Shown: in pieces, positions 35,297 through 47,089 of the stretch
Numbering within the stretch: position 1 is the first letter of the stretch
Layout of the letters: every line of letters begins with the position of its first letter
Assembly (NCBI GenBank): GCA_963989385.1
Contig: OZ022499.1
Span: 36,518,866 to 36,582,865 of the forward strand
DNA: 64,000 nt
Direction of reading: 5' to 3'
From: Ctena decussata
Taxonomy: Eukaryota > Mollusca > Bivalvia > Lucinida > Lucinidae
Notes under the pieces: model-generated
Told to the model about the DNA's origin: nothing
Database searches by the model: none
What the model saw: only the letters and a program-made list of their open reading frames with translations
Position numbers and translations under genes: made by a program

Positions 35297-35464
35297 AAAT
35301 AGATTCTTGCTAACAAGTGATTTGTTGCCAACATATCACTGGTTGCCGGTCAGTCGTAGGTGAATATATCACTCGCGCTTCGCGCTCGTGATATATCCAC
35401 TTAACGACTGACCTCCAACAAGTGATATAATAGGCAACAAATCACTGTAAGCAAGAATCTATTT
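35297..35464. mobile_element. hairpin MITE in right arm
   Basis: Inverted counterpart of the copy at 24466-24633, with ends AAATAGATTCTTGCT and centre CGCGCTTCGCGCTCG. Confidence 0.8.
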
Positions 35465-36247
35465 CTGAAAAACAAATTCAATAACTTTTTTATTATATAC
35501 ATTTAATATTAATATGTTACTTCCACCGGTACTCTCCACATAAGAAATCAAAATATAATATTGGTATATCAATCCATTAATTGTTTTAAATTTTAAATAA
35601 CAGTATGCCGTTTGGTGTCTTCATACATACTAAAACCACGCCCAACGGTGCGAAAGAGAAAATGACGTTTCGGTATCGGCCCTGACGTTAGTAAACAAAC
35701 ACTAACGTAACCAAGAACGGCGCGCGCGTCATTTTCCAGTCTTACTCTCTGCAGCTCTTTCGACAAATTTTGTTATTCGCAGAATTTAGCAGTTTGAAAG
35801 TGTGACAGATCAAAGGTAAATCATATTTAATTGTCTTTTATGCAGTTCATGCAGCGAAACAGACACTAGTGTTATCATTTTACTCCTTTTTCAGTTGCTG
35901 TCGACGACAAAATGGCTGCCAAACTTTTTTCGTCGCAACACAAAAGTAGTTCTGGTGAAAATGACTTCTTAACTCCGTGCAATATGCGCTTGACTCCGTG
36001 CAATATGCGAAAAAATATTGCAAGGTTACTCCAATGGAATGGAGATCTTTTAAGATATATGATAAATTTGTCTTTGGTGGTGACTAATTTTGTGCTGTCT
36101 TCTCCCCATGGTGTCTTGGGTGGGATCTGGGGTTGAATTGTGTCAGTTCCTGAGAATTTTCCTATTTACTTTTCTAAGTTTATACATTGTATCTTATCTT
36201 TTCTTACATGTATCAAACTTGAATGTTTTGGAATATTTTTCTTGTTA

Positions 36248-37587
36248 CGAGGGGCATTTCAGAAATAATGTAAATGATCTCTGGGTAGTCTATTGGCTGA
36301 TAATTAGCTGTGGTGTTATATATCGTTTGAAAGGTAAATGCAAGTGCTTAAGAAGGGTATGCATTAAAAGAATTTCTAAGTCACTCATGCATGGCAGCAA
36401 GTGATTATACGTCATAAGGGTGTGGATACTGGAAACTGTACATTTTCACCGAAAGTCTCTTGTGTTCTATTGCTGTTTTCTCCATGATAAAATGATATAC
36501 TTTAATTAAGAAACACGTAACACTATCCTTTAAATGTAGAATTAGAAATTTATACAGAAATCGTTTCCAGTAGCATAATAAACGAGTTTTTTTTCTCTGT
36601 TATGTGGTTATAAATGCAAAGTTATTATAAATGCATTATGACTTTAAATTGTGATTTTCGACTTATTCACATCCAAATTCAACAAATGACAGACATTTTA
36701 TGACTGAAATGATTAGATCACTATATTTTGTTACGGCTGGCATCAAATCACTGATGAAACTGGATGGTACATGTGCAAACTCCACGCCGGACGTTGCAAA
36801 GTAGCAGCAATTCATGGAAAATACAAAACAATAAAATGAAATTATCTTCTAATAAAAAGACACAGTCTAAATATAATTAACTTTGTTTAATGTCAAAAAT
36901 TAGAAGTACAAATTGAAAGCATGATTCATACACAAAGACTTGAAAAATTTGTTATTTTATATGACATACTGACATTAAAATATGTGCGCGGGTGGGGAAA
37001 CTTATCGTAAAATATCAGGTAAGCCCCTGACAAAAGCACATAAGGTGCCGTAAAAGATTATCTATGACAGAAAACAAGCATGACGAATTAAAGATTATTT
37101 ATTTTCTGTTTCATATCTATCATCAAACATTCACTTTCACTTAAACTGACCTCAAAACAAGATTTTAATCAGCTTACTATTCATTTCAATTAAGAACAGG
37201 AAGTGACGTCATCAGAAATATGCATTGTTCCACGATTATCTTACTTTGCAAGGCAAATTTTATGTTTTAGCAAAGCTGATACAATGCTTTTTCTACTGGA
37301 ATATTTTCAGTATCACAGATAAAATAGGTATCAATCCAGAGCTGCTTGTATCCAAAGTAAAGAAAATATGAATTTGTCTTCACATAAATATTTCTTCAGT
37401 TTCTACTCAGTGTCTTACAACAATTGTCAAGGCATATTTTGAAGAAAAAAAAAACAGTGACTCAAAAGTTTTGAGTTAAGGCCATTGGGTGATATGTAAA
37501 CCTAAAAGTTAAGACAATAAGTTTAGAAATCGGTCAACATTCCAATGAATGACAGACTCATTTACACTATTTCTGAAATGCCCCTCG
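36248..37587. mobile_element. mariner-like element, 1340 bp, TA duplication
   Basis: Ends CGAGGGGCATTTCAGAAATA and its complement (about 30-bp TIRs, one mismatch), flanked by TA on each side (36246-36247, 37588-37589). The left arm keeps the empty site CTTGTTATCTTAAC with a single TA. Length, TIR sequence and TA target fit mariner transposons as known in animals. No transposase frame is readable: stops occur throughout and I find no DDD/DDE signature, so it is a decayed or non-autonomous copy. Frames at 36090-36404 and 37509-37808 run across its ends and are not genes. Confidence 0.88.
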
Positions 37588-38186
37588 TATCTTAACATAA
37601 AAATGCCAATATCTCCGTCCATAGACAAATTAAACATATTTTGTGGGTATTGATTTTTAGAACACAAACATAATTTGGTACACATTTTATTTTGATCCGT
37701 CGCTTTTTTTTTTTGGTCAGCGCACCAGAACCTACAAACTTGATTTGATGGTGACAGGTGTTGTACAGTGTAAATTCTGGTAAGCATAGCTATCCCACTC
37801 ACTTGCATTTAATCAAAAGCCTTTTATTATTAACAAGAGCTTCCAAAAGTTTTTTTAAATTGTCTTAGTTAAAGGAACAACTACCTAACACACTCTTTTT
37901 TGCGGTTTGCCTAATTATCATTCAAACAACATAGGCATAACAGAAATCATTTTATTCTGAGAATTCAAAAGAAGAAATAATTATTTCTGGTGAACCCATA
38001 TGCATAAATGATGAGCAATACAAACCAAGTAACTTAAAGAGATTTTCAACAGGGGCCACAGACAGCCTTTATCATAACCGTTCCTTTCGGTATTACAGAG
38101 AACATAAAGAAAAAGAATGTGAAACGATGGAAGGGCTTGTCTCGTATTTGTACAGTATTGATGAACATTTTTGTTCAATATGAAAT

Positions 38187-38422
38187 GAGCCGCGACTCGA
38201 GAAAACCAAAAAAGTGGTTGTGCGCCCAGTGCAGACTCAGATCAGCCTGGGTATCTGCCCAGTCTGATCAGACTCTTCGCTAAGCGCTTAAAAGGTAGCT
38301 AAGGGTCTAAGCTAGCTTCATGCGGACAGCGAAGACTCTGATCAGACTGGGCTGATGCCCAGGCTGATCTGAGTCTGCACTGGGCGCACAACCACTTTGT
38401 TGGCTTTCTCGTGTCGCGGCTC
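38187..38422. mobile_element. palindromic MITE M1, copy c
   Basis: 236 bp, starts GAGCCGCGACTCGAGAAAAC, with flanks AAAT and AAAT. The centre contains GGTAGCTAAGGGTCTAAGCT. Confidence 0.9.
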
Positions 38423-38765
38423 AAATGAATAATTTTAGTTTCCTTTATTAGTATTCAATACTCTCAGGTCTTCAGGGATCAATTAAATTTCGAGTTATGA
38501 GAATTTAAAATTCATACACTATTTAAATGGCGATATACGTTAAACACCAGCAAAAGCGTCAGTGTAATATTTACGCCATGAAATGAAACAATTACGATTT
38601 ATTCCCGGCGGATTTCAACTAGACATGCTTTATATCATCGTTTTAAATAATGTCTGGGTTCGGACTGTTTGAGCGTTAGAAATATACATCAAGAACTGAC
38701 ATTTCATTAGAATCAAAAATATTTAGCAGTTCAAAATAAATGAAAAGATGACATAATCATTATAT

Positions 38766-39000
38766 GAGCCGCGACACAAGAAAACCAAAATATGGTTGTG
38801 CGCCCTGAGCAGACTCAGATCAGCCTGGGCATCCGCCCAGTCTGATCAGAGTCTTCGCTGTCCGCATGAAGGTAGCTTAGACCTTTAGCTATCCTTTAAG
38901 CGCCAAGGAAATACTCTGATCAGACGGGGCGGATGCCCAGACTGATCTGAGTCTGCGCTGGGCGCACAACCACTTTGTTGGTTTTGTCGTGTCGCGGCTC
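38766..39000. mobile_element. palindromic MITE M1, copy d
   Basis: 235 bp, starts GAGCCGCGACACAAGAAAAC, with flanks ATAT and ATTT. It lies only 340 bp from copy c. The stretch 39001-39420 holds nothing else. Confidence 0.9.
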
Positions 39001-39420
39001 ATTTAAAGAAAATGACACGACTTTAGGTGAATGGGAACACGTACAAAGGCAGTAACTCTGCCAATTTCATTATTGCTGCCCTTCTCAATAGGGATCAGCT
39101 CTTAAAGGAAAGAATTTCTTACCTTAAAGAGTATACGCTTTTGATATGACTAGGTTGTCCAAGTAAGCAAACCAAAGTTGTTTCCCTTTGTAACAATGGC
39201 GGACAAACATGAAGGTGTACCCATATACTTAAACAAGAACTATTTTTCGTCAATTTGTCTGTGTAAATATCCCCATTAACATAGTCCTTGCTATTTGGGA
39301 TAGGGTATACTTGATCGACGTGTCGTATTTTGTAATGTGCTACATGGAAGACATATTAAGAGTTGCTCATTTCATTATTGTTTTCCAAAACACTAGATGA
39401 AACCGGGTCTGCTGTTTTAC

Positions 39421-40238
39421 TATCCTCAGTGTGTCCTTGCTTCAAGATATCAATCCTGTTTCATTGTCTTCAGTGTGTCCTTGCTTCAAGGGATCCATTC
39501 TGTTTTATTGTCTTCAGTGTGTCCTTGCTTCAAGGGATCCATTCTGTTTTTTTGTCCTCAGTGTGTCCTTGCTTCAAGGGGATCCATTCTGTTTTATTGT
39601 CTTCAGTGTGTCCTTGCTTCAAGGGATCCATCCTGTTTTATTGTCTTCAGTATGTCCTTGCTTCAAGGGATCAGTCCTTTTTTATTGTCTTCAGTGTGTC
39701 CTTGCTTCAAAGGATCAGTCCTGTTTTATTGTCTTCAGTGTGTCCTTGCTTGAAGGGATCAGTCCTGTTTTATTGTCTTCAGTGTGTCCTTGCTTCAAGG
39801 GATCCATCCTGTTTATTGTCTTCAGTGTGTCCTTGCTTCAAGGGATCCATTCTGTAATATTGTCATTAGTGTGTCCTTGCTTCAAGGGATCAGTCTTGTT
39901 TTATTGTCCTCAGTGTGTCCTTGCTTCAAGGGATCCATTCTGTTATATTGTCTTCAGTGTGTCCTTGCTTCAAGGGATCAATTCTGTTTTATTGTCATTA
40001 GTGTGTCCTTGCTTCAAGGGATCCATTCTGTTATATTGTCTTCAGTGTGTCCTTGCTCAAGGGACCCGTTCTGTTATATTGTCTTCAGTGTGTCCTTGCT
40101 TCAGGGGATCCATTCTGTTTTATTGTCTTCAGTGTGTCCTTGCTGCAAGGGATCAGTCCTGTTTTATTGTCTTCAGTATGTCCTTGCTTCAAGGGATCAG
40201 TCCTGTTTTATTGTCTTCAGTGTGTCCTTGCTTCAGGG
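39421..40238. repeat. 44-bp minisatellite, about 18 copies
   Basis: Unit CAGTGTGTCCTTGCTTCAAG followed by GGATCCATTCTGTTTTATTG and TCTT. Units differ at a few positions (GATCCATTC or GATCAGTCC; TTTTATTG or TTATATTG) and some have one-base indels. The unit lacks stop codons on the plus strand, so all three forward frames stay open over long stretches (up to 301 codons at 39431-40336). Because 44 is not a multiple of three, each frame cycles with a 44-residue period. I read this as a minisatellite, not a gene. Confidence 0.95.
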
Positions 40239-40239
40239 G

Positions 40240-41050
40240 ATCCACCCGGACGATACCTCGGAAAGCCGAAAGAAGCAAGCGTCTTCAAAATAATCAGTCA
40301 ATAAAATTAAACTTTGACGAGTTCAAATATGTTTAGGATATTAAATTTACAATCACCACGTTCCGTTGTCTGAAACTGCTTGCATTGATTTCTTTTCTTT
40401 TTAAGTTCGAGAAAAGGCTTGCAAAGGGCTTGAAACCTCATTTATTTTGAAAACTTTTACCTTTATTTATACAATTTAATTTACTTGAACCCCCGCATAT
40501 CGTCTGATCACTTCAATAAAGTTTGTTTCAAAAGTTCAACATTTAAATGTTGCGTTGAAACATTTTCAGAAAAAAAATCAAAAGGTATAATTTAAAAAAC
40601 GAATTTATTTTATTCCCTCCAAATACTTGAGCAAGTTGTCATTTCTTGTCAAAAATCTTAAAATGGTTGTAATTGTTTTACAATAGTCATGTAACTGAAG
40701 AAACTGCATGCAGGGTAGTCAACCCGACCAAGGTTGACATCTTTGCCCTCTGTTCAGCAGCATGACGATTCACGGACGTCAGACTAAATACTTGCTTCGT
40801 TTTTACACATGGTTGACATCTGATCACCCTATCTTTGATCAGCGTCATTTTGGTCCACCTACTCAAAGGCGTAACTGCCTATACGCAAATACGCTGGTGC
40901 GTATTGAAATTTTGTCAAATGGACACAATTTCAACACGCACCTGCATATTTGATAATGCTCAAACTTTGTCAATTGGACAACATTATAATAATAACTGCA
41001 ACCAGACACGACTACATGAAAATAATTGAGACTAAACTCTTAGTCTTGCC
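40240..41050. other. no feature seen
   Basis: AT-rich with short frames of about 64 codons. No repeat family recognised. Confidence 0.5.
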
Positions 41051-41167
41051 CTGAAGGTGTATGAAACATAATTGTGCATAACATCTAATTACCCTAGATA
41101 CGCCCCTACTAGTGGCGTCACTTTGCTCCGGCTTCGGATTGCACTGAGTGCTCAACTTTGTTTCATC

Positions 41168-41318
41168 ATAGTGCACATTCTTTCACCAGTAACTGACAAC
41201 TGCCCTTCTTGAATCAGCGGAAGGAGAAACGAAAGTATGTGGCCGGGCCGGGTATAAAACCCGGGACCTCTGCCTCATGAGTCAGACGCGCTACCGACTG
41301 CGCTGCGCGGCTCGGCGA
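41168..41318 (-). mobile_element. SINE-2 head, unit A
   Basis: Minus-strand head with CAGCGCAGTCGGTAGCGCG, CTGACTCATGAGGCAGAGG and a box B changed to GGTTTTATAC. The tail is removed by the deletion that marks unit A. Confidence 0.75.
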
Positions 41319-41569
41319 AGTAACATATATAGTAAATATATATACAGTAAATATAAAGCCCGCCTTCCGGTTTGCGCTCCCGTGATGGCGGTACTCAAAA
41401 CAATGAACTAAAGACAAAAAAAATCCTTTTGACGACCTGAAGAGATGAAATTGTGAGATTTGAGCTTGAAATATACTGCACTTGAACAGCGGTCATAAAT
41501 GTGAGTGTAAAGAACTTGAAAAGCTGAACCAAATCATATGTGGAACACTTTTTGAAAAATCGTCATTCC

Positions 41570-41600
<31 letters not shown>

Positions 41601-41709
41601 ACACTCGGACTATAGTGCTCATAATTTATATGTTCAACAGTCTGTACACGATTTGTTGATTAGAGAGTCATTGTTTGTTTCAAGATGACCCCTCCAGACC
41701 CTCATTAGG

Positions 41710-42441
41710 ACATTGTTAGAGAAAATGGATGCAAAAATAGGGGAGAGGTTTAAGCGGCTTGGAGACAAAATTGCTGACAACTTTGACAAATTGCAGGAAG
41801 AAGTAAAGATCGCAGCGAAAAGGTAGCTGACTCAAAGACTAAGTTTGTAGAGCTTGAAACTAAAGTTGCAGAAATTGTGAAGTCAGTTGAGTTTAGCAGT
41901 AAATACTGTGAAGACAAGGATAAAGCACAGACTGTGGCACTTAATGCAGCTAAAGAAGAACTTAAGGGTAAAGTTAAAGCGCTGGAAAATAAGCCGTTGC
42001 TTCAGGAAAAGCAGGACCGCAAGTACAACCTGCTTTTTATGGCATTACTGAAGAACCAAATGAGGATATTGAAGACAAACTCAAAATCATATTTCTCGAT
42101 GATCTGAAGTTAGACTATTCAAGAGTCAGCAATATTTATTTTGCTCACGGGCACAGATTGCAATCAAAGAGCCCTGGACCGAAGCAATCATTTTAAGATT
42201 CACCCAATACTGGGACAGAGATCTGGTGTTATCCGATGCATACAAACTTGCAGTTTCAAGAAGAAGAATTATAGCTGACTGGCCAGTGCAAATGAACAAT
42301 GAAAGGGGACGGTTATCAAAAATCGCCTCTAAGTTACACAAAGAGGAAAAACTTCAGACAAGAATTAAAGACAAGGGACTAGAGGTCTATTTAGAAGTGC
42401 GAAAAGATGAACATGCAATGTGGATTAAGAGAGAGGCCTAA
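41710..42441 (+). pseudogene. LINE ORF1-like protein, degraded copy
   Basis: Parallel to the better copy at 44219-44973. It begins KMDAKIGERFKRL, passes a Lys/Glu-rich coiled coil, KYNLLF and then IADWPVQMNNERGRLSK, and ends KGLEVYLEVRKDEHAMWIK before a stop. Compared with the other copy it has lost two bases near 41808, one near 42038 and further bases near 42182, so the frame is broken at least three times. It keeps the C-terminus that the other copy loses by frameshift. Confidence 0.7.
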
Positions 42442-43374
42442 ACAGAAACATTTAATGTGATGTGTGCAAATGCCCATAATGATTGACATAAATATAAATA
42501 TAAAAAAAAAAAAAAAAAAAAATTTTACACAGTCAAATATTAAAATATGAAAAATTGTACAGTCTAATATAAAAAAGCTGTATCCATTTCCAAAAAATAT
42601 AAACAGCCAAGAATAAATTAATGTGAGGATGTGTGTTATGCATTTTTAACGGAAAGCCACAGAGCAGTCTACACAACTCCATAGTCTGATTGAGCCTTTG
42701 CTGTTTTTTCTGTATTTTAGACAGTAATCTCAGACATCATAATGCATGTCCTTGTTTGATCCAACTCTTTCTTAATACCATAGTGTGCGTATGTATTGGG
42801 ACACCTAGAAAGAATGCGTTTTCCTTTGGAACAAATGGAAAATTTATTATTTTGGGTGTCCCTGTGCTTGGGCACATTAGGATACTCTCGCTGGTTCTTG
42901 CAAATCTAGTATGCCCGCTTCGGTATACCACAGACCTAAAATTTATAAGACAAATTAGCTCAGAGAATGGCTGATAATATTAAAAAATATTTGCTACAAG
43001 TATTTAGATATAACCGGAATATATGGGTGGTCCTGGTGTCTGTGCCGCAGTATTCTGTCCCAATTTGGAAGCCAATTTGGAACTGGAGGTTTGGGGTGCT
43101 CAAAAGTAGGCTCATTATTTTTATAGTTATAGGATGAGTTATACAGTAATTAATTTAAAATGATTTCCCTGAAGGTGTATAAAAAATTGGCGTAACATCT
43201 AATTACCCTAGATAGGCCCCTACTGTTGGCGTCACTTTGCTCCCGCTTCGGATTGGACTGAGTGCTCAACTTTGTTTAATCATAGTTTAACTATGTTGTC
43301 TCTCTGATGCGATAGGAGTCCACTACACACCCCGAACGGGAACTGCATTAAGAACTAAGTGTGAGGATACATAT

Positions 43375-43638
43375 ATTGTTGTTGTTGTTCTACGTCCACG
43401 GTAAACAGCTAAAGTCATGTCGGGACGATCAGTAACCCTAGCCACACTATACCTGGGCAGGCTTAGACCTCCTAAGCGGTTAAACAGTACTTAGTGAACA
43501 TACTTTCGCCAGTAACTGGCAGCTGCCCTTCTTGAATCAGCGGAAGGAGAAACGAAAGTATGTGGCCGGACCGGGTATAGATCCCGGGACCCCCGGCTCA
43601 TGAGTCAGACGCGCTATCGACTGCGCTACACAGCTCGG
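43375..43638 (-). mobile_element. SINE-2 copy, unit B
   Basis: Complete with TTGTTGTT tail, CACGGTAAACAGCTAAAGTC, CAGGCTTAGACCTCCTAAGC, and a minus-strand head with CTGACTCATGAGCC. The anticodon-like loop reads CAT, hence the Met-like guess. Box B is altered (GGGATCTATAC). Confidence 0.8.
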
Positions 43639-44080
43639 CGAAGTTACCTATATAGTAAATATATATACAGTAAATATAAAGCCCGCCTTCCGGTTTGCGC
43701 TCCGATGATGGCGGTACGCAAAACAATGAACTAAAGAAAAAAATCCTTTTGACGACCTGAAGAGATGAAATTGTGAGATTTGAGCTTGAAATATACTGCA
43801 CTTGAACAGCGGTCATAAATGTGAGTGTAAAGAACTTGAAAAGCTGAACCAAATCATATGTGGAACACTTTTTGAAAATCGTCACTAGCCCACCCACTCG
43901 GACTGTAGAGAAAGTGCTCGTAATTTATATGTTCAACAGTCTGTACACGATTTGTTGATTAGAGAGTCATTGTTTGTTTCAAGATGCCCCCCCCCCCCCT
44001 CCAGACCCTCAGATGAAAAAAAACTGCAATAAGTGATAAGACAAGAGAAAAGATGAAAACTAGGAGTGGCCAAGAGACCC

Positions 44081-44973
44081 CAGCTAAAAATCTTCCTGCT
44101 TCAGGTAGCCGCTGTTGGAACTGTAGACAAAAAAGACAAAGCAAAGCAGTTAAAGCTAGTGCAGGACTCAAATGGTGCAGTAGGGATGGCCTAACCATCA
44201 TTACAACAACAGCTGGCACAAGGTGATGGTAGCATTAGAACATTGCTAGAGAAAATGGATGCAAAAATAGGGGAGAGGTTTAAGCGGCTTGAAGATAAAA
44301 TTGCTGACAACTTTGACAAATTGCAGGAAGGAGTAAAGACTGTCAGCGAAGAGGTAGCTGACTCAAAGACTAAGTTTGTAGAGCTTGAAACTAAAGTGGC
44401 AGAAATTGTGAAGTCAGTTGAGTTTAGTAGTAAATCCTGTGAAGACAAGGATAAAGCACAGACTGAGGCACTTAATGCAGCTAAAGAAGAACTTGAGGGT
44501 AAAGTTAAAGCGCTGGAAAATAAGCCGTTGCTTCAGGAAAAGCAGGACCGCAAGTACAACCTGCTTTTTTATGGTATTACTGAAGGACCAAATGATGATA
44601 TTGAAGACAAAATCATATTCCTAGATGATCTGCAGTTAGACTATTCGAGAGTCAGCAATATTTATTTTTCTCACGGGCACAGATTGCCGTCAAAGAGCCC
44701 TGGACCGAAGAATATCATTATAAGATTCACCCAATACTGGGACAGAAATCTGGTGTTATCCGATGCATTTAAACTTGCAGGTTCAAGAAGAAGAATTATA
44801 GCTGACTGGCCAGTGCAAATGGACAATGAAAGGGGACGGTTATCAAAAATCGCCATTTAAGATACACGAAGAGGAAAAGCTTCAGACAAGAATTAAAGAC
44901 AAGGGACTAGAGGTCTATTTAGAAGTGCGAAAAGATGAACATGCATGCAATGTGGGTTAAGAGAGAGGCCTAA
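44081..44973 (+). pseudogene. LINE ORF1-like protein, best copy
   Basis: A 205-codon frame from ATG 44243 is open to 44860, and homology continues out of frame to about 44973. Residues 1-100 are a charged coiled coil. NLLFYGI (106-112) and SHGHRL (143-148) follow the RRM of L1-type ORF1 proteins, and PKNIIIRFTQYWDRNLVL (155-172) with ADWPVQMDNER (187-197) follows their C-terminal domain. Known ORF1 proteins form RNA-binding trimers that package LINE RNA; a role here is unproven. One inserted base near 44854 and a 4-base repeat near 44943 disrupt the C-terminus. Upstream, frames from 44054 hold CWNCRQKR before a stop at 44221, possibly the original N-terminus. No ORF2 lies nearby. Confidence 0.7.
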
Positions 44974-45701
44974 ACAGAAACATTTAATGTGATGTGTGCA
45001 AATACCCATAATGATTGACATAAATATAAAAAAAATAATAAAACTGAATTTTTACCCAGTCAAATATTAAAATATTAAAAATTCTACAGTCTAATATAAA
45101 AAAAGCTGTATTAATTCCATAAAATATAAACAGCCAAGAATAAATTAATATGAGGATGTGTATTATGCATTTTGAACAGAAAAAGCACAGAGCAGTCTAC
45201 ACATATCAATAGTCTGATTGAGCCTTTGCTGTTTTTTTTCTGTCTTTTAGACAGTAATCTTAGACAGCATGATGCATGTCCTTGTTTGATCCTACTCTTT
45301 CTTAATACCATAGTGTGCGTATGTATTGGGAAACCTAGAAAGAATGAGTTTTCCTTTGGGAAAAATGGAAACTTTATTATTTTGGGTGCCCCAGTGCTTG
45401 GGCACATTAGGGTACTCTCGCTGGTTCTTGCAAATCTAGTATGCCAGATTCAGTATACCACAGACATAAAATTTATAAGACACATTAGCTCAGAGCATGG
45501 CTTATAATATTAAAAAAATACTTGCTACAAGTATTTAGATATAACCGATGTATATGGGTGGTCCTGGTGTCTGTGCCGCAGTATTCTGTCCCAATTTGGA
45601 AGCCCTATCTCTACTGGAGGTTTAGGGTGCTCAAAAGTAGGCTCATTATTTTTATATTTATAGAATGAATTATATAGTAATTAATTCAAAATGATTTTCC
45701 T

Positions 45702-46243
45702 GTAGGTGTACAAAAAATTGGGCATAACATCTTATTACCCTCGATACGCCCCTTATACTGGCGTCACTTTGCTCCGGTTTCGGATTGCACTGAGTGCTCA
45801 ACTTTAGTTTGATGTTGGAGAAAGGGTTTGGGATCTGATTTAGTCAGTTCCTGAAGTGCAGTTACTCTTTAAATTTACTATGTTGTCTCGCTGATGCGAT
45901 AGGAGTCCACTACACAACCCGAATCGGGAACTGCATCAAATACTTAGTGTGAGGTTACATACATGTATATTGTTGTTATTGTTTTGCTTGACTGTACATA
46001 AACAGCTAAAGTCATGTCAGGGTGGTCAATTAACCTAGCCACACTATACCTGGGCAGGCTTAGACCTCCTAAGCGGTTAAACAGTCGTAAGTGCACATAC
46101 TTTCGCCAGTCACTGACAACTGCCCTTCTTGAATCAGCGGAAGGAGAAACGAAAGTATGTGGCCGGACCGGGTATAGATCCCGGGACCTCTGACTCATGA
46201 GTCAGACGCGCTACTGACTGCGGTACGCGGCTCGGCGAAGTTA
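45702..46243 (+). repeat. tandem segmental duplication, partial unit C
   Basis: Starts CCTGTAGGTGTACAAAAAAT and holds the CGCCCC...GGCGTCACTTTGCTCC block, a partial inverted D2 (about 45815-45865) and a SINE-2 copy. It stops at GTTACATATATAT, before the ORF1 part. Confidence 0.75.
45968..46238 (-). mobile_element. SINE-2 copy, unit C
   Basis: Same structure as the unit B copy: TTGTTGTTATTGTTTTGC tail side, GCAGGCTTAGACCTCCTAAG, and a minus-strand head with GTAGCGCGTCTGACTCATGA. Homologous to the others in the duplication. Confidence 0.8.
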
Positions 46244-46944
46244 CATATATATTACATTCTTAGCAAAGGAATTCAAGGATTTCTTGTCAATATAAATATG
46301 CTATATTCCAGGTCTCTGGGAGGATTTGTTTCCTCTAGGGAAACAAACCCCTGAAGATTGGTTACCTTCTCCGTAATATTCAGAGATTGGTTATTGATGT
46401 ACGGCCGGATACCGGCTTTTAGAACTACTTTCCAATGTGTATCTTTCGACTGCAGCTGAAGCTATAAAACACACCTGGATTGTCTTTTATTATATTGAGA
46501 AAAACAACAGACGCTAAATTACGAAATGTCAAACCTATAACAACTTTGGTGTGTATTACTGGCGTGCTCAACTGAAAAAAATCTACGACTCGTCAGTTTT
46601 ATGTAGGTCTGCATTGCCGTTTAACACACACGCTCCGCATTGTGCTGTAAGAAACATATTCAGTTCTTAGCCGTGAGACTTTCTTCGAGCCTTGGATCGT
46701 AGGAACCAGTAGCAGTACAGAGAATGATTGTAAAGGTATGATGTAGGTTCAATAGGCATGTAAATTATCATTTCTTTGGCAAACCCAGCCCTTTCAGAAA
46801 ACAAAATTGCGGTCATATTATTTCAATTTTCGTGTTTTCCTCGCACTATTGTGTACAGGCTCTCAGAAGGACTCTTGAAAACATAAAAACAGATGGAAAT
46901 AGTCTTTAGATGTAGGACATACGAATGTAATATACAGTTAATTG

Positions 46945-47089
46945 AATCGTTTCATTTAAAATATGGGATTTATAAGCCTCGGGAGGTTTAAAGATCTGAT
47001 AAAGAAACTCGTCCTTCGGACTCGTTTCTTTATAGGATCTTTAAACCGCCCTCGGTTTATAAATCCCATATTTTAAATGGGACGATTAG
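46945..47089. repeat. hairpin repeat with CCTTCGG loop
   Basis: Arms of about 65 bases: CATTTAAAATATGGGATTTA and its mirror, then GGTTTAAAGATC and AAAGAAACTCG, closing on CGTCCTTCGGACTCG. A similar loop (CGAGCCTTCGGCGAG) closes the hairpin at 56860. Probably a foldback MITE. The flanks 46250-46940 and 47120-47690 hold no gene I can recognise. Confidence 0.75.

Larger units (their letters stand above)
32018..37929 (-). repeat. large inverted repeat, right arm
   Basis: Reverse partner of 23310-25862, lengthened from about 2.5 to 5.9 kb by three insertions: 32091-33659, 34507-34742 and 36248-37587. The left arm keeps the uninterrupted sequence at each place. The outer end reads CATTCAAACAA at 37919-37929. 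The arm has no long open frame. Confidence 0.88.
41051..43171 (+). repeat. tandem segmental duplication, unit A
   Basis: Begins CCTGAAGGTGTAT... and ACCCTAGATACGCCCC, continues with a SINE-2 head, AAGCCCGCCTTCCGGTTTGC, an ORF1-like sequence and a region with GGTGTCCCTGTGCTTGGGCA. The same order recurs in unit B and, partly, in unit C. Relative to B it lacks about 200 bp before the SINE head and about 240 bp before the ORF1 start, and has gained a C run plus (AC)n at 41570-41604. Confidence 0.85.
43172..45701 (+). repeat. tandem segmental duplication, unit B
   Basis: The fuller unit (about 2.5 kb): CCTGAAGGTGTATAAAAAAT, the SINE-2 with its tail, AAGCCCGCCTTCCGG, ORF1-like sequence, then GGGTGCCCCAGTGCTTGGGC and TATGGGTGGTCCTGGTGTCT. 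Similarity to unit A looks above 90% outside indels. Confidence 0.85.

Noticed and set aside
36090..36404. 104-codon frame crossing the mariner-like left end
   Set aside because: It joins arm sequence to transposon sequence and shows no transposase motif.
39431..40336. 301-codon repetitive hydrophobic 'protein'
   Set aside because: Product of the 44-bp minisatellite, which lacks stops in all forward frames.
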